From positions 62,001 through 126,000 of the forward strand of contig JANQON010000007.1 in NCBI GenBank assembly GCA_028289605.1: 64,000 bases of DNA, read 5' to 3'. The notes under the pieces are model-generated. The model saw nothing but the letters and a program-made list of their open reading frames with translations, was not told the origin of the DNA and did not search any database. Positions 8,611-16,610 of the stretch are shown piece by piece. The position numbers and the translations under genes were made by a program. Source of the stretch: Hyphococcus sp. GTDB lineage: Bacteria > Pseudomonadota > Alphaproteobacteria > Caulobacterales > Parvularculaceae. How positions within the stretch are numbered: position 1 is the first letter of the stretch; every line of letters begins with the position of its first letter.

Positions 8611-9756
8611 ATGACTTCTGCCAACAATCGACGAATCTTGGTGCTGGAAGACGACGAGCAGGACTTTCGCATCCTTGAGCGGCACCTGGAATCGCTGCGG
8701 CTGCCGAGTTATTCGCTCGTCAGAGCCGAGAGCGTAGAAGCAGCACGTCTAGCGATCGCCGACAATGAATTCGATGCGGCGCTGGTCGACTATCGACTCT
8801 CGAACGGCGAATCCGGCATCGACTTCATTCGAGAGCTTGGCGGGCGAGAAGCCGCGTTTCCGTCAATCATCATGACCGGACTTGAATCAAGCGCCTTGGA
8901 CGCAGAGGCCCTTCTGACCGGCGCTTACGACTATGTCGACAAGCTGGCGATCACCCGGGACTTGGTCGACCGTTCAATACGGTTCGCGATCAAAAGTCAC
9001 GAGTACGAAAAACGTCTTCGCGACGCGGTTGCCGAAGCGAAAGAACAAGCCTCAATCAACAGCAATATACTCTCGATCGTAAGTCATGAAATGCGTTCTC
9101 CGATAAGCTCAATCGTTGGGTATTGCGACTTTCTAATTAAGCAAGCGTCTTCAGACACGACCCAGGACGCCGCAAAGAAAATGAAGGCAGCGTCGGTTCA
9201 CCTAGAGGATTTTCTGCGCAATTTGTCAGAGTTCGTTCGGTTGGACAGCGGCGCAGCCAAGCTGAGCAAATCGATGTTTTCTACTTTGGAGATGCTCGAA
9301 GAAACCATCGCATTTTTCCAACCGTACGCCCAACACAAGGGGATTGCGCTGTGTTTGCACGCCGACGACAGTGTGGATGCGAACTTCGTGGGCGACCGGC
9401 TACGCATTCGGCAGGTGCTAATTAACCTCTTGAAGAATGCGGTCACATATTCCGACGGCGGCCGCATCAGCGTTTCAGCGACGATAAAGGAAAACCGACT
9501 TTGCGTGTCGGTCAACGACCAGGGTGTGGGAATATCGGATGATAGAGTCGCCGCTATCCTCGCCGAAGACATCAAGCCCCAGGCGCCCGGAATAACGCTT
9601 GACGGCGGCCTCGGGCTTGGCCTCTCCATCGTACGAAGGCTGCTTTTGTTAATGAAGGGCCGGTTCAGCCTCGAAAGCGCTGAAGGTTTTGGCACCACGG
9701 CCGGGTTTGAGGTTCCCCTCGAACGTTGTGCATTGAACAATTCAAACGCTGCCTAG
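8611..9756 (+). CDS. Receiver-histidine kinase hybrid (receiver N-terminal)
   Basis: A 381-residue soluble protein. Residues 7-125 are a receiver (LVLEDDEQD, acceptor D60 in ALVDYRL, Lys in YVDKL). A helix joins this to a HisKA domain with H159 (SHEMRSP), then a HATPase_c domain with N-box NLLKNAV, G1 box DQGVGIS and G2 box GLGLGLSIV. There are no membrane segments. Receiver-first kinases act as cytoplasmic relay or feedback nodes: phosphorylation of D60 can switch the kinase. It is divergent from the LuxR-type regulator and upstream of the convergent stand-alone receiver. The partner is not determined. Confidence 0.9.
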   Translation: MTSANNRRILVLEDDEQDFRILERHLESLRLPSYSLVRAESVEAARLAIADNEFDAALVDYRLSNGESGIDFIRELGGREAAFPSIIMTGLESSALDAEALLTGAYDYVDKLAITRDLVDRSIRFAIKSHEYEKRLRDAVAEAKEQASINSNILSIVSHEMRSPISSIVGYCDFLIKQASSDTTQDAAKKMKAASVHLEDFLRNLSEFVRLDSGAAKLSKSMFSTLEMLEETIAFFQPYAQHKGIALCLHADDSVDANFVGDRLRIRQVLINLLKNAVTYSDGGRISVSATIKENRLCVSVNDQGVGISDDRVAAILAEDIKPQAPGITLDGGLGLGLSIVRRLLLLMKGRFSLESAEGFGTTAGFEVPLERCALNNSNAA

Positions 9757-9799
9757 CCGACAGGTTGTGAATCCCGCAGGCGCTAAAACATTTGAGCGC

Positions 9800-10237
9800 C
9801 TAGGTCGACGGCAAAGTGACGATCTCAAACCAGTACTCATCGATTTCCCGGACAATGCGGACAAACTCATCGAAACTGATGGGCTTAGTGATGAACGAGT
9901 TCGCACCGAGTTCGTAGCTTTTGATGACGTCGGCGTCAGCGTCCGACGTTGAAAGGACAATGATCGGCGTTGTGCTGATACCGGGCGCTTCACGCAATTT
10001 GGCAAGGGTCGCGTGTCCGCCAAGCCCCGGCATGTTGAGATCAAGAAAGATGAGATCCGGCCGCTGCGCATTGTCTTTTAGGGCCAGCTGCTCCAGCGCT
10101 TCCTCACCGCTGTTGGCGATCTGCAGCTGCGCGTCCAGCACGCCTTTTTGAACAAGGCGCTCAAATATCTCCTGATCGGCTGCATCGTCGTCGATCAGCA
10201 ATACGTTGGGCTTTTTACTGTTTCGACTCTTCGTCAT
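9800..10237 (-). CDS. Single-domain response regulator (Rcp1/CheY-like)
   Basis: A 145-residue stand-alone receiver with pocket LLIDDDAAD, acceptor D66 (IFLDLNMPG) and Lys in FITKPIS. The insert LALKDNAQRPD before the acceptor strand is typical of Rcp1-type regulators that pair with phytochrome-like kinases. It lies 86 bases downstream of the membrane PAS kinase on the same strand, and that kinase has the matching SHDLQEP phospho-site class, so they are the likely cognate pair. There is no output domain, so it probably relays phosphate or acts by protein contact. The 86-base leader is AT-rich and contains TATAAT, so it may also have its own promoter. Confidence 0.9.
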   Translation of the reverse strand: MTKSRNSKKPNVLLIDDDAADQEIFERLVQKGVLDAQLQIANSGEEALEQLALKDNAQRPDLIFLDLNMPGLGGHATLAKLREAPGISTTPIIVLSTSDADADVIKSYELGANSFITKPISFDEFVRIVREIDEYWFEIVTLPST

Positions 10238-10323
10238 TTCTTTACTTTCATTAATCTTTATTTCTTTTTATTATATATTTCGACACAGCGCACAAGCCGC
10301 TGTCGCTGCGGCGGAACTTCTCT

Positions 10324-12510
10324 TTAACTCACCCCCGACGGCGCTCTCGCCACGGCGGTTTCCTCGGCTTTGGCAAGGCTGAACCGAAAATGGGCGCCCG
10401 CATCAAGGTTCGACTCCACCCAAATGCGTCCGCTCATGCTGTCCATCGCTTTTTTGCAAATGGCTAGTCCAATACCGGCGCCGTCATACTTGTTTCTCCC
10501 GTGCAACCGTTGCAGCGGTTGAAAGATCTTGTCGAAATGGTCTGCGCCGACGCCGATTCCGTTGTCCTTCACCCCCAGCACAATTTGATTGTCTATTTCA
10601 TTCGCGGTGAAATGAATACGCGGTATCTGGTCGGTACGGACAAATTTGAGCGCATTACCGATTAGATTATGATAGACCTGCCGCAGCAGCCGCGGCTCAG
10701 CCATCACTTCCGGCAAGTCGTCATAGACCAATACGGCGTGAATCGCCTTACAGCGCGGCGCGAAATCCTGCATAACCGATCTGATGATTTTAACGGGATC
10801 GACTGGCTCCATCGGGGCGATGTCGCCCGTCATCCGCGCCAATTCGAGAATGTCCTTGACCAGGCCATGCATTCGCTTCGACGCGCTGGTAATAGCCTCA
10901 AGGTCTTTCTTCGCCCGCTCAGGCAAATCGTCCCCCAGGTCCTGTTCCAGAAAATCACTGAATATGAGCAGCTTTCGTAACGGCTCCTGGAGGTCGTGAG
11001 ACGCGACCCGGGCGAAATTCTCCAACTCCCCGTTGAGCTGGCGCAGTTTTTCGGCCTTCTCCATCATGGGAGTGATATCTGAGGCGGCCACGAATACAAA
11101 TTGCTCGCCGGTTTTTTCATCTGTATACGGGACTTTATCAGTGGAAATCCAGCTATGGCTCCCGTTTGCCGTCTCAAATCGCTCAATAATTCCGAGGTTT
11201 GGCTCGCCGGAGCGAATAACCGCGAGATCGTCATCGTGGTACTTCTTGGCCATGGTCGGAAAGAGGTCATAGGCGCTGGCCCCCGCCGCCTGCTTTAGGG
11301 GAACGCCCATTGCCGCCGCCGCCGGCTTGTTAAGACGCAGTATTGTGTTTTTGTCGTCTTTCAACCAAATACGAACGGGCACATTGTCGAAGATGAGTTC
11401 CAACTCGTTGCGCTGCCGACGCATTTCTTCGGCCTGGGCCCGCTCAACCGACACGTCGTGCATCGTGGCGACGGCGCCTATCTTTGCTCCATGCGAATCG
11501 AACAAAGGAGCAGCCCGGCAGATTACGCGACGCTCGGGGAGGTTTCGCGGCGCAATCACGATTTCTTGGCGATCGACTGTTTCGCCTGCGAACGCCTTGC
11601 GCAATGGAATATCGTCAGGGCGAAGAAGCGTCTCGCCGTCTTCTGAGAAAAGGTCATACGCTGCAGCCCACGCCTCTGGCGGCAACTCCCGAACATCAAC
11701 ACCGTGAAATTCCCTCGCGGCGTCGTTGAACAAAGTCAGTTGACCGTCGTGGTCGCAAGCCACGATGCCGTCTTGCACACTGTTCAATACGGTGGACAGA
11801 AATGACTTGCTGCGCTCCAGTTCTTCATTCCGCTTCTGAAGCGCAGCTTGCGCATCGGTTTTTAGCGCTATCTGCTGATTTAATTCTTGCGTCGCTTTCT
11901 GAAGCTTCTCATTCAGGCGATCGGCGCGACCCACGGCGCGGCGCATTACGACCTCGTAGCCGAACATGGATATAAATACGGCGACGGCCGATAACAGGGT
12001 CGCTGATAACTTCAACAGGTTTTGCTCTCCGGCGGAGTGAGGGGACGCCGACGCAACGCCGCTTGATGCGGCCCAATGCAGTCCCAACACCGAGATCAAA
12101 ACCGCCACTAGTGAAATCAGTCCCCAGCGCCAGTTCGACAGAACGCCAACTGTCAACGGCGCCACGATAAGAAAAATCGACGTTGGCGCGGGAAGACCGC
12201 CATTCATAAGCGCCGTAAAAAGAATCGCCGCAAACATCGTGATCAGGAAAACTGCGGCAGTGGCGCGAAGATGGTTAGTCTTCCATGCGCTGACCGCGCA
12301 CAGCAGAAATACAATGGCGGCCGCTGCGCCGGCCATCCGCGCAGGAGTAAGGCCAGGAACGCTGACTTGCGTAAAAAAGGTGTGGGCGACTGCAACGACC
12401 GCAAAAATTAGGGCGTTGGCGATCAACATACTGCGCCGGGCTCTTGTTAAAAAGCTCGTCGGCCTTTCAGGCGCTTCATTTGCTGCACTTGATTCGGACA
12501 TCGGTCTCAT
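10324..12510 (-). CDS. Membrane PAS-PAS sensor histidine kinase (phytochrome-kinase class)
   Basis: A 728-residue protein with about six TM segments in residues 28-215, then a coiled coil (about 215-260). Two PAS domains follow (about 255-370 and 375-490), then HisKA with H505 (VASHDLQEPLRKL) and HATPase_c (NLIGNALKF, DNGIGV, GAGIGLAIC). The SHDLQEP motif groups it with Cph1-like kinases that use small Rcp1-type receivers, and one lies directly downstream. There is no GAF/PHY chromophore module, so light sensing is not implied; the PAS domains may bind a small ligand or redox cofactor. ATG codons at 12510 and 12501 are both possible. Confidence 0.9.
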   Translation of the reverse strand: MRPMSESSAANEAPERPTSFLTRARRSMLIANALIFAVVAVAHTFFTQVSVPGLTPARMAGAAAAIVFLLCAVSAWKTNHLRATAAVFLITMFAAILFTALMNGGLPAPTSIFLIVAPLTVGVLSNWRWGLISLVAVLISVLGLHWAASSGVASASPHSAGEQNLLKLSATLLSAVAVFISMFGYEVVMRRAVGRADRLNEKLQKATQELNQQIALKTDAQAALQKRNEELERSKSFLSTVLNSVQDGIVACDHDGQLTLFNDAAREFHGVDVRELPPEAWAAAYDLFSEDGETLLRPDDIPLRKAFAGETVDRQEIVIAPRNLPERRVICRAAPLFDSHGAKIGAVATMHDVSVERAQAEEMRRQRNELELIFDNVPVRIWLKDDKNTILRLNKPAAAAMGVPLKQAAGASAYDLFPTMAKKYHDDDLAVIRSGEPNLGIIERFETANGSHSWISTDKVPYTDEKTGEQFVFVAASDITPMMEKAEKLRQLNGELENFARVASHDLQEPLRKLLIFSDFLEQDLGDDLPERAKKDLEAITSASKRMHGLVKDILELARMTGDIAPMEPVDPVKIIRSVMQDFAPRCKAIHAVLVYDDLPEVMAEPRLLRQVYHNLIGNALKFVRTDQIPRIHFTANEIDNQIVLGVKDNGIGVGADHFDKIFQPLQRLHGRNKYDGAGIGLAICKKAMDSMSGRIWVESNLDAGAHFRFSLAKAEETAVARAPSGVS

Positions 12511-12559
12511 TCGCCCCAGATATGTCGGAGAAGTTAATCAGATGAGGTAAATAAGAAGT

Positions 12560-12745
12560 AGTCGCCGCTGCCATGGCGGCGAACGCTGCTGTTCCAAGCG
12601 GCACGCGCGCCTCCCTCCCAATCTGGGGATAGAAAGCATCTGGAAGCCAGGCTACGCTCCAACATGTCGATTGGAGGTTATTCCCCTCACACACCTCCTC
12701 CAATGGTTAGCAAACGGCCGCCCCAACGGGGCGGCCGTTTTCTAT
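12560..12745 (+). ncRNA. Candidate small RNA ending in intrinsic terminator
   Basis: Read on the plus strand, two hairpins are followed by a perfect 13-bp GC-rich stem and TTTTCT. This is the layout of an intergenic sRNA with a Rho-independent end. No clear promoter was found, and the terminator could instead belong to the PilZ gene. The 5' boundary is a guess. Confidence 0.22.
12712..12745 (+). terminator. Intrinsic terminator (13-bp stem, 3-nt loop)
   Basis: AAACGGCCGCCCC (12712-12724), loop AAC, then the exact complement to 12740, followed by TTCT. The U-run is better on the plus strand. On the minus strand it could still end the PilZ transcript, because A-rich sequence flanks the other side. 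Confidence 0.7.
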
Positions 12746-12837
12746 GAACCCCTCTCTCGGTTACTGACGCGAAAAAGGCCGCGACCGGGGCCGCGTTTAG
12801 AAATCGGAAGGAAGTGTTGACGAACCGCTAAGTGCGG

Positions 12838-13416
12838 TTATGCGCATTCGCGTTGTTGCTCGCCCGTGTCGCCATTCGAGATGTGGAGCGCGAAACCGCT
12901 TGAGGTGTGCCGTTGCACGGTCCCGCGAATAGCGCCGATGTGGATTTCGGCGCCGATCGCAGGACGCTCCTCTGAATTTATCCGTGCGCCCGACGCAGAG
13001 AGATCAACAATGAGGCACGGGAAGCGCGCGCCGCTTGGCATCACGCAGGCCTCCGAAGAGAGATTGAGTTTCATGCGCTTGTGGCCGCGGTTCTCCAGGA
13101 GCCGGATATAGGGCACGCCGGTGAGCGCAGACTGAATGCGCTTGGCCAAGTGCTCACGTTGTTTTTCGGACATCCGAAACTCAATGGCGATGCGGTCTTC
13201 GTCGCGCCTGCACACAACGCCCTCTATCCGGCCGAGCCCTTCAGGGTAGGTAATGACGGTGTCGCCGACTTCCGCTTCCGCATCCGTGATCATCGCCAAG
13301 CCGCCTTCGGAAATATCAACCAGTTTTCCGTTGGCTTCGAGATCCTTTTCCGAGATGAACCGGACGGACAACTCTAATTCATGTCGTTCGTACTTGCGGC
13401 GGTTTTCTTGCGACAT
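12838..13416 (-). CDS. Tandem PilZ-domain protein
   Basis: A 192-residue protein with two PilZ-like halves. The first (residues about 5-95) has the full c-di-GMP signature, RRKYER and then DISEGG. The second (about 105-185) keeps the order, HKRMKLN and then DLSASGA, but lacks the first Arg pair, so it is probably degenerate. PilZ proteins bind c-di-GMP and control motility, adhesion or polysaccharide. There are no membrane segments or output domains. A 17-bp palindrome lies 37 bases upstream. The gene sits alone, so its target is unknown. Confidence 0.85.
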   Translation of the reverse strand: MSQENRRKYERHELELSVRFISEKDLEANGKLVDISEGGLAMITDAEAEVGDTVITYPEGLGRIEGVVCRRDEDRIAIEFRMSEKQREHLAKRIQSALTGVPYIRLLENRGHKRMKLNLSSEACVMPSGARFPCLIVDLSASGARINSEERPAIGAEIHIGAIRGTVQRHTSSGFALHISNGDTGEQQRECA

Positions 13417-13452
13417 GGCATGCTTCCCAGCGTCTTACGGGAAACTGTAACA

Positions 13453-13469
13453 AGTGCGCCAGGCGCACT
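13453..13469. promoter_or_regulatory. 17-bp perfect palindrome upstream of PilZ gene
   Basis: AGTGCGCC-A-GGCGCACT is a perfect inverted repeat with one central base, placed 37-53 bases before the PilZ ATG. No U-run follows on either strand, so an operator is likelier than a terminator. Confidence 0.4.
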
Positions 13470-13678
13470 CTATCCGCAAATTAGGAGCAATCTGAGATGG
13501 CGGCGACATTGCGGAAATACAAGAGTTTCATCCGCAGCGCGCGACGCCAGTTCGTCAGTTAGCGGCGGGAAAACCCGCCCGATATGCCGGTGTCGCCCCA
13601 CGCCAAATTCACACCAAAGCATCCTTTAGAATCGCATCGAGGATTCTTCTGGACGCTTGGATGTGAATTCGGACGCAG

Positions 13679-14062
13679 TCAGGCGGCGCGTGCGTATTCC
13701 GCCTTGTCAGCTTCTGCAATAAGCAGTTTGCCATGAACGCTGCCCGGAATTTCGTCCCAGATGACCGCATCATCCGTGAGCGCTAGACCCGGCGCCGCCG
13801 GACGGGCGTTTTCCAGCCGTAGTTCCTGCAATTCCTGCATAAGCGCGGCATGCTCATGACGCGCTTCAGCGCGGTGTTTTTTCAGGGCAGTGATCACTTG
13901 ACCAACGAAGAATTTCAAAAGCACGCCCCAGAGCGCTCCAACGACGCCCATCATCGCAAATTGCGCGGTGGCGAAGTCCCACCAGTATGTTTCCGCGTAC
14001 ATCCCGCTCTCCATCCAATTCCAGCTATAGCGAACATACAAAGCGTGAAGCGGGGTCGACAT
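13679..14062 (-). CDS. Small single-TM protein with coiled coil, unknown function
   Basis: A 127-residue protein from the ATG at 14062 (a TTG two codons upstream is also in frame). After a short aromatic N-terminus (HALYVRYSWNWMESGMYAE), one TM helix covers about residues 30-55 (FAMMGVVGALWGVLLKFFVG). A charged coiled coil follows (ALKKHRAEARHEHAALMQEL). The tail reads LLIAEADKAEYARA. It is probably a membrane-anchored scaffold or regulator with its coiled coil in the cytoplasm. I do not recognise the family. Its neighbours are a PilZ gene upstream and parC downstream, both on the same strand. Confidence 0.6.
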   Translation of the reverse strand: MSTPLHALYVRYSWNWMESGMYAETYWWDFATAQFAMMGVVGALWGVLLKFFVGQVITALKKHRAEARHEHAALMQELQELRLENARPAAPGLALTDDAVIWDEIPGSVHGKLLIAEADKAEYARAA

Positions 14063-14188
14063 CCTCAAATTGGTATAACCCGCATTTTCCTCAAATTTTT
14101 TGATTCAATGAGACGCTTTTCGCACAAATGCAGGAATACAGCGGGCGGACATGGTTAGAAGGCGGTTAACGCGCGGACAAGCCTAACG

Positions 14189-16453
14189 CTAGCCAAACTT
14201 TTTCGACGCAGGAAATCCCCTGGGAGCAATTCGTCCAGCTTGAGCGCGCTTCCCAAGATAGGCCTTCCATTCGTCAATGGCTTTTGTGCGGCCGGAGCGA
14301 TCAATCCATGTCAGCCCGTCCGATTTCGTGAAGACCTTGGCGTCCGACAAGCCACCCTTCTGATATTTCTGCAGCGCGACCCCTTTGCCGCGGCTCATCT
14401 CCGGCAATTCGCTTGCAGGGAATACAAGGAACTTCTTGTTGTCGCCCACAACGGCCAGCATGTGATTCTTACCGATTTCCCCCGGCGTCGGACGACACAC
14501 CACAGCTTCGGCGCCGGCCGGCGCGTTGAGAACCTGCTTGCCCTTGCGCGTGTTCGAAATACAGTCCTTTTCCGGCACAATGAATCCGTGACCTGATGTG
14601 GAGGCGACAAGAATTTTCCGTCCCCCTTCATAGAGAAACGCCGCAACCACGGCGTCGTCATTGCCCATATCCACCATCAACCGGATCGGTTCGCCATGTC
14701 CGCGCCCGCCTGGAAGGGCCGCGACATCCAGGGCGTAAAATTTTCCGTTGGTCGCGAAGAGCATCAGCTTGTCGCCAGTCATTGCCGGAACGATAAAGCC
14801 TTGCTTGTCGCCGTCCTTGTACTTGATGCCGGCGGTGTCCTCAACGTGGCCTTTTAAAGACCGCACCCATCCCTTTTCGGAAATGACGACAGTGACGGGT
14901 TCCTTTTCGACGAGAACGTCGAGATCGATATCCTCTACTTCCGGCGCATCGGCGATTTCCGTGCGTCGCCGGCCAAGATGGGACTTCGGATCGAATATCT
15001 TTCGCACCTCTCTCAGCTCTTCGCCGATTTTTTTCCATTGTGCGTCGTCAGACTTCAAGAGCGCCTTCAGCGCTTTTTGCTCTGACTTCAGCTCTTTGTG
15101 TTCCGTCTTGATCTCCATTTCCTCAAGCTTTCGCAACGAGCGCAGGCGCATGTTGAGAATCGCTTCAGCTTGGACGTCCGACAGCTTGAACGTACGCATC
15201 AACTCCGTTTTCGGCTCGTCCTCGAACCGAATAATCCGGATAACTTCGTCGAGATTCAGATAGGCGATCAAAAAACCGTCCAGGATTTCCAATCGCCGCG
15301 CAATTTTGTCGAGTCTGAACTTTGTTCGCCGCACCAGGACGACTTTTCGGTGATCGAGGTAAGCCTGCAGGACGTCTCGAAGACCCATCACCCGCGGCGC
15401 GCCGTCGGCGCCGAGCACGTTCATATTCAGTGAAAACCGCGATTCCAGATCAGTCTGCTTGAATACCGCTTCCATCATTGCCGCGGCGTCAATATTTCCA
15501 GATCGCGGTTCTAGAATGAGGCGAATATCTTCCGCGCTCTCGTCGCGAATATCCGCGACGGCCGGAAGTTTTTTCGACTGAATGAGCTCCGCAATCTTTT
15601 CAATCAGTCTTGATTTTTGCACCTGGTACGGAATTTCCGTGATGACGACATGATATCGACCACGGCCCAGGTCTTCTGTTTTCCATCGCGCCCGAACACG
15701 AAATCCGCCGCGCCCCGTCGCGTAGGCCTCTTCCATGGATGCGGCGTCTTCGATGCAAACGCCGCCTGTCGGGAAGTCGGGCCCTTTGACATACTTCAGA
15801 AGCGTCTCGGTGCGTGCTCTCGGCGTTTTGATCAGGTGGAGCGACGCGTCAATGAGTTCCGCCACGTTATGGGGCGGAATTGATGTCGCCATCCCGACCG
15901 CGATCCCGCTGGCGCCGTTGGCCAGCAGGTTTGGAAATGCAGCCGGCAGCACGGCCGGTTCGGAGCCTTCTCCATCATACGTTTCTCGGAAATCAACCGT
16001 ATCTTCATCGATTCCCGCAAGCAGCATTTGCGCCGCTTCGGTCAGGCGGCTTTCCGTGTACCGCATTGCTGCAGCGTTATCGCCGTCAATATTGCCGAAA
16101 TTTCCCTGCCCATCCACCAATGGGACGCGCACAGAGAATTCCTGGACCAGACGGACCATCGCATCGTAAATCGCAGCGTCGCCATGGGGGTGAAAGTTAC
16201 CCATGACCTCCCCCACGACTTTTGCCGATTTCTTAAACCCGCCGCTTGGGTTCAGCTTCATCTGGCGCATTGCGTAGAGAATCCGTCGGTGAACAGGCTT
16301 CAATCCATCGCGGACATCGGGCAGCGCGCGCGCCGTGATTGTCGAGAGCGCGTAAGCCAGGTAGCGCTGAGAAAGCGCCTCGTCGAAGGGTTCAAGCACA
16401 ATCTCTTCGGGTTGTCCCTCAGAGTCGGATTTCGGCTTTTTGGTGCGGGCCAT
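14189..16453 (-). CDS. parC: DNA topoisomerase IV subunit A
   Basis: A 754-residue type IIA topoisomerase A subunit. It has the winged-helix/TOPRIM-contact N-terminus with [14 protein letters not shown], the [12 protein letters not shown] loop and catalytic Tyr132 (AMRYTESRL). A coiled-coil gate follows, then a C-terminal beta-pinwheel of low similarity. Its length and the lack of a GyrA box favour ParC over GyrA. With ParE it decatenates daughter chromosomes. At the position of E. coli ParC Ser80 there is Ala93, as is common in Alphaproteobacteria, so the usual quinolone contact is absent. It is divergent from the M48 peptidase gene. Confidence 0.95.
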   Translation of the reverse strand: MARTKKPKSDSEGQPEEIVLEPFDEALSQRYLAYALSTITARALPDVRDGLKPVHRRILYAMRQMKLNPSGGFKKSAKVVGEVMGNFHPHGDAAIYDAMVRLVQEFSVRVPLVDGQGNFGNIDGDNAAAMRYTESRLTEAAQMLLAGIDEDTVDFRETYDGEGSEPAVLPAAFPNLLANGASGIAVGMATSIPPHNVAELIDASLHLIKTPRARTETLLKYVKGPDFPTGGVCIEDAASMEEAYATGRGGFRVRARWKTEDLGRGRYHVVITEIPYQVQKSRLIEKIAELIQSKKLPAVADIRDESAEDIRLILEPRSGNIDAAAMMEAVFKQTDLESRFSLNMNVLGADGAPRVMGLRDVLQAYLDHRKVVLVRRTKFRLDKIARRLEILDGFLIAYLNLDEVIRIIRFEDEPKTELMRTFKLSDVQAEAILNMRLRSLRKLEEMEIKTEHKELKSEQKALKALLKSDDAQWKKIGEELREVRKIFDPKSHLGRRRTEIADAPEVEDIDLDVLVEKEPVTVVISEKGWVRSLKGHVEDTAGIKYKDGDKQGFIVPAMTGDKLMLFATNGKFYALDVAALPGGRGHGEPIRLMVDMGNDDAVVAAFLYEGGRKILVASTSGHGFIVPEKDCISNTRKGKQVLNAPAGAEAVVCRPTPGEIGKNHMLAVVGDNKKFLVFPASELPEMSRGKGVALQKYQKGGLSDAKVFTKSDGLTWIDRSGRTKAIDEWKAYLGKRAQAGRIAPRGFPASKKFG

Positions 16454-16610
16454 GGGCGGAGATCTACTCGCTTAAGAAAGTTTTAGCGATTACCCCCGCC
16501 CGAGCCCCGGATGCAACAGGGTTCCAGGTTTTTGGTGTTTGTTAGTGGCTTTTTGCCATTGTTTTCCACAGTCTTGTTCATGGCCATGTCTGGGAGCCCT
16601 GTGTTGTGTG

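Larger units (their letters stand above)
12511..12837. other. Intergenic region with stacked hairpins
   Basis: This 327-base gap between two minus-strand genes contains no convincing protein gene. It holds three potential stems: TCGCCGC/GCGGCGA at 12562-12582, TTGGAGG/CCTCCAA at 12671-12703, and a 13-bp terminator-like stem at 12712-12740. It probably contains the kinase promoter and the end of the PilZ transcript, and possibly a small RNA. Confidence 0.5.

Noticed and set aside
12476-12703. 75-residue minus-strand frame overlapping the kinase start
   Set aside because: Overlaps the kinase N-terminus, begins with TTG inside a hairpin, and has no motif or ribosome site.
13564-13579. GGCGGG-AAAA-CCCGCC stem
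   Set aside because: Short, no U-run, and in GC-rich sequence such stems are expected by chance.
16539-16610. Upstream extension of the M48 peptidase gene
   Set aside because: Cys/Trp-rich segment without a good start; ATG at 16611 gives a normal cytoplasmic N-terminus before the TM segments.
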